In this document: positions 11,410-21,795 of the stretch, piece after piece
Position numbering within the stretch: the stretch's first letter is position 1
How the letters are laid out: every line of letters begins with the position of its first letter
Assembly: GCF_041146395.1 (NCBI RefSeq)
Contig: NC_090997.1
Coordinates: 35,443,501 to 35,507,500 of the forward strand
Direction of reading: 5' to 3'
Length of the DNA stretch: 64,000 bases
Source: Eulemur rufifrons
Lineage: Eukaryota; Chordata; Mammalia; Primates; Lemuridae
Program-made: the position numbers and the translations under genes
Notes under the pieces: model-generated
What the model saw: only the letters and a program-made list of their open reading frames with translations
What the model was told of the DNA's origin: nothing
Databases searched by the model: none

Positions 11410-12110
11410 ATTACATATAAAATAATCATAAGAAGACTCTGAAAGGTAGAAAGAAGAAGGCAGACAGGTTGAGAACTTCAGAACTTGAAGAAGTATACAG
11501 CAGCGAGTTCCCTGGACTATCTTTTTACCTCATATATCATGGGCTGGGTGTTGGAGAAGTCGACAATTCTTAAACACCACTGAGCACAAACAAAAAATAA
11601 ACCTGAAGAAAAGTCTACTCTTTCTAGCCTAAGGATCAGTAGAAGGGCAGCCAGAAGGACAGAAAACTTTTAGACAATACTCCAGCCAAACATGACTGAA
11701 AATAAAGTATGGTACCATCTCTATCAGTCAACACAAGACAGGTAGGGAGCCTAGACTTCTATCCATGCCAGATACACCAACACCGCAGCTGAGTTGTTGT
11801 CAGAGGAGGTTGAGCAGGGAGTCTGCATTCTCATCCTCTCCAGGTGTCCTCCTTTCCCTCCCCTTCCCTGCTGGGGTAATGTCAGAAGACACCTGTGGAG
11901 AGTCAGGATTTTTACTGCTGCCCAGAGGTAACCAGGCCATCCCTCCCAAAGTATCAGTGGAGGCCATGTGGGAAGAAGCAATGAGTCACCCCTGCCCCTT
12001 CCAGCTACAGTAGCATCAGTGGAGGCTGAGTGGGAAGCTGGAATTCCCATCCTTGTCCAGCAGTAATGAAAACCCCTCCCCTTCCAATGGAATTTTTTAA
12101 AAATAAAACA
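11410..12110. mobile_element. Probable old L1M 5' UTR or internal region
   Basis: The succession AAACTTTTAGACAATACTCC, CCAAACATGACTGAAAATAA, AGACAGGTAGGGAGCCTAGA, then GC-rich text with the repeated phrase ATCAGTGGAGGC (near 11955 and 12015) resembles the long untranslated part of mammalian L1M/HAL1-type LINEs. Part of the block is internally repetitive. The 122-codon minus-strand frame (11751-12119) follows from the low AT content and resembles no known protein. Strand is not assigned. Confidence 0.4.
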
Positions 12111-12280
12111 ATTTTTCAAGGACTTTTCCTTAAATTTATAAAGCAGTTTATTTAATGAATAATTTTAGCAAATTATTTGAATTTGTAAGTTTTATATCAC
12201 TTTTTGTGTCTGTTTCTGAAAATTAACATTATGGAACTGAACACAACTTTTGAGCTGCCAATTTAAAATGTCGCAATCTT

Positions 12281-12638
12281 GGCCAGACGCGGTGGCTTAT
12301 GCCTGTAATCTTAGCACTCTGGGAGGCCGAGGCGGGAGGATCACTCGAGGTCAGGAGTTCGAGACCAGCCTGAGCAAGAGCGAGGCCCCGTCTCTACTAA
12401 AAATAGAAAGAAATTATATGGACAGCTAAAAATATATATAGAAAAAATTAGCTGGGCATGGTGGCACATGCCTGTAGTCCCAGCTACTCAGGAGGCTGAG
12501 GCAGGAGGATTGCTTGAGCCCAGGAGTTTGAGGTTGCTGTGAGCTAGGCTGACACCACGGCACTCTAGTCCGGGCAACAGAGTGAGACTCTGTCTCAAAA
12601 AAATAATAATAATAATAAATAAATAAATAAAATAAAAT
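12281..12638 (+). mobile_element. Full-length dimeric Alu, strepsirrhine type
   Basis: It begins GGCCAGACGCGGTGGC. The pol III B-box text GAGTTCGAGACC is present. The left monomer is followed by an A-rich linker (about 12398-12448), then a second monomer starting TTAGCTGGGCATGGTGGCAC. The diagnostic 3' part is GTTGCTGTGAGCTAGGCTGA then CACCACGGCACTCTAG, which I know from lemur and galago Alu copies. The tail is (AAT)n(AAAT)n. Flanks AAAATGTCGCAATCTT and AAAATGTTATAATCAA may be a decayed target duplication. Confidence 0.92.
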
Positions 12639-12663
12639 GTTATAATCAACATATTAAAAATAT

Positions 12664-12754
12664 AGATCTCACTTAGGATAATGGTCTCCAGTTTCATCCA
12701 AATTGTTGCAAAAGGCATTAAGTCATCATTCTTCATGGCTGAGTAGGATCCCAT

Positions 12755-12790
<36 letters not shown>

Positions 12791-13148
12791 ACATTTTTTT
12801 AAATCCACTCATGAATTGATGTATATTTGGGTTGATTCCACATCTTTGCAATTGTGAATTATGCTGCAATAAACATTCCAGTGTAGGAGTCTTTTTGATA
12901 AAATGACTTCTTTTCCTTTGGGAAAATACCCAGTAGTGGGGTTGCTGGCTCCAATGCTAGGTTTACTTTTATTTCTTTGAGGAATCTCCCTCCACACTGT
13001 TTTCCATAGAGCTTGTACCTACCTAATGGGTACAATGAACACTTATCTGGGTGATGGGCACAGTTTTAACCCTGACACAAGCGTTACAAAAGTGATCCAT
13101 GTAACCAAAAACATTTGTACTCCTGCAATACTTTGAAAAAAAAAAATA
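12664..13148 (+). mobile_element. L1 with inverted 5' half (twin-primed)
   Basis: 12664-13021 is antisense L1 ORF2 end: CACTTAGGATAATGGTCTCC, TTTGGGTTGATTCCACATCT, ACCCAGTAGTGGGGTTGCTG, TGTTTTCCATAGAGCTTGTA. From 13022 the strand flips to the sense 3' UTR (CTAATGGGTACAATGAACAC, GATCCATGTAACCAAAAACA, TTTGTACTCCTGCAATACTT), ending in A11. The half that should lie upstream is inverted. About 150 bases of the L1 between the two halves are missing at the joint. This is the standard outcome of twin priming. Confidence 0.85.
12756..12788. repeat. (TA)n microsatellite inside the inverted L1
   Basis: Expanded from the GTATATACATATACC site of L1 ORF2. About 16 TA units. Confidence 0.95.
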
Positions 13149-13192
13149 TAAATATATATATATACACAGAGAGAGACAGAGAGAGAGGGAGA
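13138..13192. repeat. L1 poly(A) tail grown into A/TA/GA repeats
   Basis: A11 is followed by TATAAATATATATATATACA and then GAGAGA units. The tail of the preceding L1 has expanded into a compound microsatellite. Confidence 0.85.
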
Positions 13193-13987
13193 GATATCTG
13201 ATATTCTTCAAACTATCCATGGAAATTTATATAAAACTCTTGTTATTGAGTTGTTACTAAATAACATTTATAAACCACCCACTACTGTATGTGAATTTAC
13301 AGTTGGAAGTTCGTCCATACTCAAATAGTTTATAAAAATTGTGACAGTAAGTCAGAAATGGAAAACCAGTTAAATGTGATCTTTAGAACTCCACAGGCTA
13401 AATGGGTTAAATGGTTATATAAACCTTTTTCTTTCTCAAGAAGTAGCAATGTCTCAGAAGACAGTATTTTGTTTTTCCTCCTCACAATAACAAATGATGT
13501 TTTAGCAAGAAAAAATAAATGTTAATTCTTATTGGCATTTAAAGACACAATGGAAAAATATATGCAGCCGGCCTTGGCAGAGTTGTGCATCCTATAAAAC
13601 ATCATTTACTTTTATATTTGCCATGATCCTTGAAACTTCAAGTCAGGTGTTATACGGGCAAGCCAATTATGCTTTTTCCTCACAGTAGACAATGAAGTGT
13701 TTAATTTGGAAGTTATCCAGTTATTATAATCCATTTAGATGGACAAGTCAGACAATTTACATTGCAAACCATAAAACAGGCCACTTTGGAAATTTTCACT
13801 TATTTTGAATTACGTATGTAAAATAACAAGGGACGAATATGGGGGTAATGCATTCAGTGTTCAATAGAGAAATTTGGCCAAAAATGCATGTAAAAATACA
13901 TATATATTCACATGTATATGACAAATATGTTATGTGTGTGTGCATATATATAAATATATAATATTATAATTATCTTTTTTTGCATGT
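13193..13987. other. No recognised feature
   Basis: AT-rich sequence, with alternating TG/TA dinucleotides near 13920-13960. Nothing else recognised. Confidence 0.4.
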
Positions 13988-14235
13988 ACTAATGAGTATT
14001 TCCTAAATACCAGGCATTCTACTCAGTGTTTTGTTTTTATTTTCTTATTTTATCCTCATAAAAATCCTAAGATATATGTAATATTACTACCTTCATTTTA
14101 CAAAAGAGACCACCGAAGCTCTGAAAAGTTAAATGACTTGCTCAAATTTACACAGCTAGTATAGGTGAAGCCAAAAAGTTAGAAAAAAGGCCAGCCTGAC
14201 TTTAGAGTCCATGTACTCAGACCCTAGGTTCCACA
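13988..14235 (-). mobile_element. MIR SINE, antisense
   Basis: AATACCAGGCATTCTACTCA, TTTATCCTCATAAAAATCCT, CATTTTACAAAAGAGACC, GACTTGCTCAAATTTACACA and GCTAGTATAGG are in the order expected from a reversed MIR, ending near the tRNA-like head with TAGAGTCCATGTACTCAGAC. Confidence 0.88.
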
Positions 14236-14744
14236 CACAATCCTATTGAAGCTAAAGCTCTCTGATCATAGCAAAATGCATGGGAATATGTATATCTTAA
14301 ACTTGTTCATTTAATTTTTTAAAAAACACTGTTAACATTTCTCAAAGGGTATTTGTAAATTAACTATGGGGCATTTTTAACAAGTCATTCCACAGCAATT
14401 GTCTAACATAGGAAAAAAAATGTGACATTTTCAAGGAATAGAAATTAAGCAATCCATATGGCCATGTTTCCCCTGGAAACAACATACTTTGGCTCAGTGC
14501 TGGACCGTGCATCAGAGCTGGGCAGGCTCTAGTTCATGTCCCAGAGCCACTTGATGGTTTTAGCAGGAGGCACCAACACTCGAGCAGAGTCAGGCCAGGC
14601 ACTTGTGCAAATGAGTGCTGATTCCTGCTCTGTGAACAGCTGACAGAAGACAGACTTCATGTGTTCTAGTCTGGGAGAACTTCAGGGCATGTTGTAGTCT
14701 TTGTAGTCACATTTGAGCCATTGAGCTACTTTATAGAATAATAT
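14236..14744. other. Unassigned, GC-richer at 14480-14640
   Basis: A GC-richer stretch without an open frame of note or a recognised repeat. It could be conserved non-coding DNA. Confidence 0.3.
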
Positions 14745-14915
14745 TTAGAACTAGAAGGCATCAGAGAGAATGTCTCATCTAACTCCCACATTCGGCAAAC
14801 AGGTCTGGAGAATAAAGTGATTGGCTCAAAGCCATGTAGATAATCAAAGGCAGAGTTAGAAGGGGAAAGATCTCCTGACTCAAATGCAATGATTTCAGCC
14901 CACCTAATGTCAGCT
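14745..14915 (-). mobile_element. MIR3-like SINE, antisense
   Basis: TAGAACTAGAAGGCATCAGA, CATCTAACTCCCACATTCGG, CAAAGCCATGTAGATAATCA and GATCTCCTGACTCAAATGCA match the antisense order of the MIR3 / MIR-core group, in which a 'catctagtccaacccc' phrase precedes the core. Confidence 0.7.
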
Positions 14916-15539
14916 GAGAAGTATTCTTTTCATTGCAAGTGTGAAACTGGCTAACTCAATGTGGTAGGAGTTTAAAGTGGAGTATTTTGGATTCATGTTA
15001 CTAAAACAGCCACAACAATATTAACAATTGCTAGCTTTTATCTCCATCTTTCACCAATATTTTCCCAATGTTAACTCCATTCTCAGGCTTCCCAATGTAA
15101 CAAGATGGCTGTAGTGGCTCTAGCTTCAGCATCCTCTTAAGTTCAAGTGCAGAGGTAAAGAGAATCTCTCTTTCACCAAACAATTACAAACTAAAATTTT
15201 GGGCCTGACTTTCCCTGGCCAAAGTTGGGTTTGTACCTATCCCTGAAAAATCATTAATGGTGGGGTGATGAATACACCAATTGAGACAAGATCTACATCA
15301 CATGCCTATCCCCAAAGTCCTTCTAAAACCATATGACTGAATGTGGGGCAGAGGTATTTGAGATATTTTCAGCAAGAGAAGGGTAAATGAATGGAGAGTG
15401 CCAAAACAACATATATCCATTATACAAATGTAAATACCACCATTATAAAGTATGGAACTGGTAATGATCTTTAAAGAAGAGAAGTCACTATATCACAGAA
15501 TGAAGAAATATCAAAATTTGTGTCACAAAATATTCTTCA
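14916..15539. other. No recognised feature
   Basis: Mixed composition. No family or gene recognised. Confidence 0.4.
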
Positions 15540-15652
15540 CATACATACCTTTCCTCACCTATAAAATGGAAATAAGATGTATATTAAAATGTATAACATA
15601 CTGGCTAGCACAAAGTAAACTCTCAGTAAATAGTCTCTCTATTATGGCAGTT
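15540..15652 (+). mobile_element. MIR SINE 3' part
   Basis: CTTTCCTCACCTATAAAATG, GAAATAAGATGTATATTAAA, CATACTGGCTAGCACAAAGT and AAACTCTCAGTAAATAGT follow the sense MIR core and tail. The tRNA-like head is absent. Confidence 0.75.
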
Positions 15653-16619
15653 AGCCTCATAGAAAAAAATTAGAATTTATTATTAAATATAACAAAAGTG
15701 AAGTTTACAACAGCAAGTATTTGCACCAGTAAATTCAGTAATACAATTTCCTAGAGTTTTCTGATTGGATAATTGTCACAAAAAAAAAAAAAATTCTCTG
15801 GAAGGAAGTGTCTTTCTAATTATTATATTAATATTTTCCTTGTCTCTAGAAGAAGAGTTGACTAAATTAATGTGAAATTAGGTGAAATTAATAGGTGAAA
15901 TTTTGAATGCTAAATTTTATAAATACAAAACATATATTCTGATGTCTCAAATCACTCATATCTCTCTCTTTAAACCTCAACAGTATCAACTAAGAAGTTT
16001 GTTACAGTAGGTAAAAACAAGACTCAGACTAATTGTTGAAAAATGCCTCCCTCCCAACACCTTCCCCAGCCTGTAGGCAGCCCTATTATGAATATCCAGC
16101 CTGTGGGCAATTATTTGTTCTGGTAGGTATTCTCTTATCCCTGTAAGATGTTAACTGAAAGCTTAAACTGAAACGTTATTCCACATAGTTTAGGCATAAC
16201 CCTTCCAGGCATTTTAATAATTCACATGCAGTGGGTGCTTAAAAAAATAAACAGAAACATTGGGTCAAAAATCTCATTTACCTATATGTCAAAAGATTTG
16301 AGCATTCTGAAGGTTTCCCTAATTGTAGTAGAGCTATTTGGTTGGGAGACGCAAAAAACAGTACCATTGAGTAAAGCTAGTTATAGCTAGAGAAATTTTT
16401 CATAATAGTCCATGTGGCCACTATTCTTTTCTTATTTAAACTCACACACAAGTAGCATCCTTACAGTCACTAAAAAAAAATACAAAGGACTTTATGAAAA
16501 AATTGACTATAGTTTCTTTATTGATAGATTTATATATTAATAAAGGATGCCATCAGTTGAAATACGCAAAATAATAAAAGCAATAACAGCCAATGATATT
16601 TTGTGATTTGGTCAGAAGG
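15653..16619. other. Unassigned, with A15 at 15780-15794
   Basis: AT-rich. The uninterrupted A15 could be the tail of a retro-insertion, but I found no flanking direct repeat and no recognisable body upstream. Confidence 0.35.
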
Positions 16620-18050
16620 TCTTTTATGTCTGAAAAGATAAAATAAAAGGATTATAACAATATATAATAGAAACTATCCATAACATAGAAACACAACCTA
16701 AAAAACAGAAGAAAATTGAAAACATAATAATCCCACAAATAAAATAATACAAGACAACAAAAAACCACAAAATGATGAGCCAGAATTGCAACAGGAAAAT
16801 TTCAAAAACCAAGACATTGCTCAAAAGATGATCAGGTTCTAAATAAATTAGAAATAACAATGAATAGAGTTGAAATGAAATTGCTTCTATAGAAAATAGT
16901 ATCAAGACAACCCACACTTAATGCAGGGGAAAAAATAGTATATGTGAAGAAAAGATTTCTGAAATGAAGGAATAATCTGCAAAGGAAAGAGCACATTCTG
17001 TTTCATGAAAAATTAATGTGGAGCAATGAACTGTCAGGCATATCCTGGGTGAGTTACACTACTTCCAAGGTAATAATTCTTCAAGCATCCAAATAGAAAA
17101 GCAACTCATTTATAAGGAGAGAGGGAGAAAAAAACAAGTTAGCTTCAGACTTTGTCCCAGCCACATTTGATGCCAGAACACAGTGGAGCAATGTCTACAA
17201 AGCATGCGGAAAGACCCCTCCACCCCCAAAATACAAGCTGTTGTCATGCTGTCATTCAAGTATAAAGGCAAGAGATAGATGCTTTCAAATATGAAAGAGC
17301 TCAGGGACTAAAGCACTCTTGAGCCCTAGTTGGAAAAAATAAAAAGTACTATACAAATAAATCAAGCCAATAAAGTCATGAATGGGAAAGTCATGATGAA
17401 AAATACATAGAGTATCATAAGACAATAGAGCAATGTCTATATAAAAAATTATGACCAAATTATGTACTTGGCCATGTTATTCTATTAAGAAGACAATAGG
17501 AAAATATTCTCAAGCCTATAAGGACTCTGGGAATGTAGAAGCTCTCTTCAACAAAAGGTGATGAAATTCATTCAATCAAAAGAGCATTTACATTGACTAA
17601 ATTAGAAATGGAAGCTACAGAAAGACTAAATACAATGGAAATCATTAATACATAACAGAAAGTAAATGTTGTTATATTTTTGTCCACTTAAAAATATCTA
17701 AATAAGTGTGCATATAGTAGTAACATTCATCAGGTGTCGGGCAGGTGGGAGGGGGGAGGAGGGGATGGGTATATACACACCTAATGGATGTGGTGCTCAC
17801 CGTCTGAGGGATGGACATGCTTGGAGCAATTTATGTAACCTAAACATTTGTATCCCTGTAATATGCTGAAGTAAAAAAATTAAAATTTAAAATGATCTGA
17901 ATAACAAAATTTAGGTTTAGGACACAGGAGTGGGTCAAAGTGGAAATGCAGTAATTTCTTCATATTAAAAGCTGAGAGCCAACTGTTACTATCCAAAAGC
18001 AAAACATGTAGTTAAAAATATGACTCTAATTTTTTTATTTTTCATAATTT
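16620..18050 (+). mobile_element. HAL1/L1M-type LINE remnant, split by a younger L1
   Basis: A-rich sense-strand LINE text: CAAGCATCCAAATAGAAAAG, GATGCCAGAACACAGTGGAG, CAATGTCTACAAAGCATGCG, GTCATTCAAGTATAAAGGCA and CAGAAAGACTAAATACAATG, in the order I recall for HAL1 downstream of its ORF1. A younger L1 3' end interrupts it at 17706-17888. The 97-codon minus-strand frame at 16624-16917 is antisense to it and not credible. Confidence 0.6.
17706..17888 (+). mobile_element. 5'-truncated primate L1, 3' UTR
   Basis: GGTGGGAGGGGGGAGGAGGG, GATGGGTATATACACACCTA, CTCACCGTCTGAGGGATGGA, TATGTAACCTAAACATTTGT and TCCCTGTAATATGCTGAAGT, then A7 and an AT-rich tail. The flanks AAATATCTAAATAA (about 17692) and AAATGATCTGAATAA (about 17889) look like a slightly decayed target duplication. 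Inserted in the HAL1-like LINE. Confidence 0.85.
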
Positions 18051-19834
18051 GTATGAACTTAAAAGGTTTTTAGAGATTAATATCTCCTGTGCAGAAACAT
18101 TTGTCTGAAGTTCTGCTATTGCTTCTATTCCCTTCTATTAAATATAAAATTAAATGTAATGGCTCATATTTTTCAAATAGCATTCATGGTATAATACCAC
18201 ATTTATAAATGCATTTATCTTTCAATTTATATATATTTGTATAGGCATCGATTCTGGAATTACGTTCATCTAGTGTTAATCATGTCTTTCTAGGTTGTAT
18301 GATTTTAGTTTCTTCTTTTCTGTATTGGCTGAAATTCTTGTCATAAGCATACATCATCTTTCTAAACTAGTAACATCATTATTCTAAAAACACCTTTCTA
18401 AAGGAAAAGGGAAAAGAAAGAATTAAGGGAGGTCAGTGACAATATTAGACCAAATATCCTCAGGTCTGAAGGTGTCATTTCAGATTAATCCTGTTTCATT
18501 TGTGAGGGACTTTATTCATCAGAGCACAAGACCACCCAGTAAAATCACTCCCATTCCTGGGAAAATAAAGTTCAGATTTCTCCCTAGCACCCAGAGAAAG
18601 GTATTGTATAAAGGCACCAATATCAAGTCTGTGCTATTTATCACATATATTGATATTACATGTCTTTCCTTTGCACATAGGTTAGCATTATTCATATACT
18701 ATTTGATATTTTGCTCCCAGAGAAAACTAATTCATTCTTTCAAAAAAAATCTATGGAGCACTTTATGAATATGAGGCCCTAAAAATTGAATGTGACCATC
18801 ATAAATTCACAATCATTTTCGGGGAGACAAACATATCTCTAGGCCATAAGGATCATTAATGATTTGCCAGGCAACTGAGAAACTGCTAGATTGAGAAATC
18901 TCTGTAGTTTCTCAACTTGTACTACCATATTCTTAGTCCCAGAGATTGTTTCTTCAAATGCACTAAGTTCAATGCCAGATGGATATAATGTAATTTTTAA
19001 AAAAATATATATTTTGAATGTTTCTATTTAGAAATGTGTTTGGAGTATGTGAATTAGTTTTACATTATGTATTATCTACATTATTTTTTGGAAAAACACA
19101 ATTAATGTATTAAAATAATGACTTCTGTAGTTTATCATATGGTCTTTTAAAGTTCTTGTTACTATTTGTGTTCAGTACCATTCAGTTTATTTTTAAATGG
19201 ATTTTCCATTGAAAGCTTAAGCTGGTGTCTAATAGAATTAGTGCATAAAGTTAGGGTCAGACAGTATGAATTATTCATTGGGTTTTCACACTTGCCTTTA
19301 TGGTTAAGTCATCATAATATATCATAGTTGCCAAAGAGAACATTAATCTCCTAAAACCAAAAATTATTACTCTTTTTAAAGTTCCTTTTATATTTCATAT
19401 ATGTGTTATAAGATCCTCATTATTAGGGACAAAGGATTATTACTTAGAGAATAAACTTTGATATCATAACTTTAAATAACACATAATCTTTATCGTCAAT
19501 TAACTCAGACTTATACACATATACTTTCCTAAGAAATAAAAACATTTTTAAAGCTTTCAACTTCTTTAAGTACTGAGTTTGAATTATATACATTTTAGTA
19601 TATTAGTCTAGAGTTAATTCTGAATTTTATGTCCCTTAAGATTATGCATGAGTACAAAGTGAGGAAAAAATACCAAATTTGATCTACAGCACAAACATTG
19701 CTATTGTTATTTATAGATATTTCTCTCTTTTTTTTAACTTAACCATTTTAATTTGAATTATTTTAAAGCAGTGACACATGGTTAATTCATTTCTAAGGCA
19801 TGTGTTGAAAATGGAGTTTATAGGCTATGTGTGC
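18051..19834. other. No recognised feature
   Basis: AT-rich. A 110-codon plus-strand frame (18436-18768) has no family resemblance, and I treat it as chance. Confidence 0.4.
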
Positions 19835-20320
19835 CATTGCACTTAGAATAAAATATAAAACTCCTCCTGATGAGCTGCCCACCCTGTGAGTGTGCTCTCT
19901 GACTACAGCTCTCCCCCTGCTTGCTGCTCTCTAGCCACACTGGCCTCTGAACACTCCAAGCTCATTCCAGACTCCCTGCTTTTGCTCTGGCTCGTCCCTC
20001 CACCTGGCAGTTTCTCCCAAAATCATCACACCATGGCCCAGCTGAGTATTCAGGGCTTAACTCAAATGTCTCCTTGGGGACAATATTTTTTTCTTATATT
20101 TTCTTCATAACACATTACTATTTGAAGTTACCTTGTTGACGTATTTTGTGAGCTCACAAATTGTTATTACACGTTGACTATCTCCCCATCTCTGGGATGT
20201 AACCCCCAAGAGATCAGGCACACATGGGCTCCTCCCGCTCTTGGTCTCTGTGTCCCCTATCACCAGGGCCAAGATGCAGTAAGCTGTCATTAATTATCTG
20301 TAGAGTGAATAAACCAGATC
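19835..20320 (+). mobile_element. L2 LINE 3' end
   Basis: CCTCCTGATGAGCTGCCCAC, CTCTCTAGCCACACTGGCCT, CACCTGGCAGTTTCTCCCAA, GGGCTTAACTCAAATGTCTC, CATCTCTGGGATGTAACCCC, CAAGAGATCAGGCACACATG and ACCAGGGCCAAGATGCAGTA follow the L2 ORF2 C-terminal and 3' UTR text in sense order, over almost 500 bases. One of the better-preserved L2 copies here. Confidence 0.8.
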
Positions 20321-20324
20321 ATCT

Positions 20325-20731
20325 AGGGCAGCAAAGAGCCAGATTATAAATATTTTAGGCTTTGTGCCTTTCTTCCTTTCTTTCTTTTCTTTCTTTCTTT
20401 TCTTTCTGTTTCTTCCTTCCTTTCTTTCTTCCTTCCTTCCTTTCTTTCTTTCTCTCTCTCTCTCTTTCCTTCTTTCTTTCATTCGTTCTTCTTTCTATCT
20501 TTTTCTTTCTCTTTCTTTTTCTTTCTTTCTTTTCTTTCTCTCTCTTGCCTGCCTGCATTCATCCCTTCCTTCCTTCCTTCTTTCACTTTTTCTTAGATTA
20601 AAAATGTAAAAAGCACTCTTACCCAGGCTCTACAAAGATAGGCTATGAGACAAATTTTGCTCATTGTCTGGATTTTGCTCATGGGTAATGGATCATAGTT
20701 TCCTGACCCCTGATGTAGGTTGCTTGCTCAA
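20325..20731. mobile_element. hAT-type MITE enlarged by a pyrimidine tract
   Basis: Left end AGGGCAGCAAAGAGCCAGAT then AAATATTTTAGGCTTTGTGC. Right end GTCTGGATTTTGCTCATGGG then CATAGTTTCCTGACCCCTGA. These are the two ends of the abundant family with CAGGGGT(C/T)GGCAAAC termini that I know as a hAT relic. The middle of the family consensus has been replaced by a long CTTT-rich repeat. I do not give a family name. Confidence 0.65.
20367..20595. repeat. Homopyrimidine (CTTT/CCTT/CTCT)n tract
   Basis: About 230 bases that are almost purely pyrimidine on the plus strand, with rare G or A interruptions (for example CATTCGTTC and TTGCCTGCCTGCATTC). It accounts for the lysine/arginine/glutamate- or serine/phenylalanine-rich open frames on both strands, which are not genes. 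Confidence 0.95.
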
Positions 20732-20744
20732 TTGTAGATCGCTA

Positions 20745-20830
20745 CGCAGAACCCTGAATTAGAATCTCTGCAGAGATGCAGCCCAGAAATCTTCATTTCC
20801 TCAAGGTTCTCAATCTATTCTTAGCCATTA
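20745..20830 (-). mobile_element. MER20-like MITE fragment, antisense
   Basis: CAGAACCCTGAATTAGAATC, TCTGCAGAGATGCAGCCCAG and AAATCTTCATTTCCTCAAGG, then GTTCTCAATC. The order fits the reversed MER20 family. Short and diverged. Confidence 0.5.
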
Positions 20831-21604
20831 ATAAATTTGAGAAGTAGAGGGTTGAAAATAAGTTTAGAAAGCCACCTAGGAAAGAAAATAGTATCAATGA
20901 AATTCCACTAAATAATCTTTGTCAGTCATATTTTAAAAAATGGTTTAATTTTTGCAAGAATTATCACATTAATTTACTTTAAATATCTGTATCTAATGAT
21001 CAGCAGCACCGTATCTACCTTTAAAAGATGCCAGGAACTAGAATTTGTCTTTTCTATTTCATTATAGAAGTGATAAAAAAAATTTTAACTTAAATTTCAA
21101 TGAAAAATTGAACTCTGTTCTACATCCATTTTCAGACATTGCAGCAGGCACCAGTGCTCACTACAAACCAAACCCTTTGTTCAGCAAAAATCTAACATGG
21201 AATTGGGTCACTGAGGGGAAGATGGCTTTAACAAGACTTTCTTCCAAGGGCCCTTATTTTCTATTTCCATTCGCTGGTGCAGTGGCATTTCAGTGAAATA
21301 GAAAACATAGCTGTGACTCTTCTTACTTTCAACATAGTAATCCTTCAGCACAGGCCTTCAAAGCGTTTTCTTTCTATAGATTTTGGTGGGAAAATGGGAT
21401 TTGTCATTTATTAGAACCTAGGAAAAAATGTAAAAAGAAAAATAATTAAAAAGAACAACTGCAATCTATTTTTAATCTTTTGAATGCATTTGACATCATT
21501 TATACTCAAGCCTGGACCTTGTTTTCTCATTTGATCTGATTTCAAACATGTCTAGTCCAAAGTTTTGTAATGAATAATTTAACATTTTACTATTTATTTG
21601 TATT
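20831..21604. other. No recognised feature
   Basis: Mixed AT-rich DNA. An 83-codon frame at 21045-21296 has no recognisable family. Confidence 0.4.
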
Positions 21605-21691
21605 CATTTATTTATTACTTCTGTATGATGCTTATTCTAAACATTACCTGTGTTCCTGGCACTACACTAAGCACTGCTTGTGCATGGTCTG

Positions 21692-21725
<34 letters not shown>

Positions 21726-21795
21726 TTACTGCCATCCTCATTTTGTGGAGAGAGAAGTCAAGGCCGAGAAATGATCAAGAAGTCACTTACCAAGG
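21605..21795 (-). mobile_element. MIR SINE, antisense, left part of an interrupted copy
   Basis: GTTCCTGGCACTACACTAAG, CATCCTCATTTTGTGGAGAG, CAAGGCCGAGAAATGATCAA and AAGTCACTTACCAAGG follow the reversed MIR. The copy then stops at a poly(A) retro-insertion and resumes at about 22360 with GCCTGGTAAGTGGTAGAGCT. A (CT)n repeat has expanded inside it. Confidence 0.75.
21695..21723. repeat. (CT)n microsatellite
   Basis: About 14 CT units inside the MIR. Confidence 0.95.

Noticed and set aside
12488..12808. 106-codon minus-strand frame
   Set aside because: It crosses from the Alu into the inverted L1 and its TA repeat, so it is a composite of repeats.
15780..15794. A15 as the tail of a retro-insertion
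   Set aside because: No flanking duplication and no polyadenylation signal or element body at the proper distance.
16624..16917. 97-codon hydrophobic frame on minus strand
   Set aside because: Its phenylalanine/isoleucine/leucine content is what A-rich LINE sequence gives when read in antisense. No membrane protein family fits.
20294..20609. Lysine/arginine/glutamate-rich and serine/phenylalanine-rich frames
   Set aside because: All are translations of the CTTT/GAAA simple repeat.
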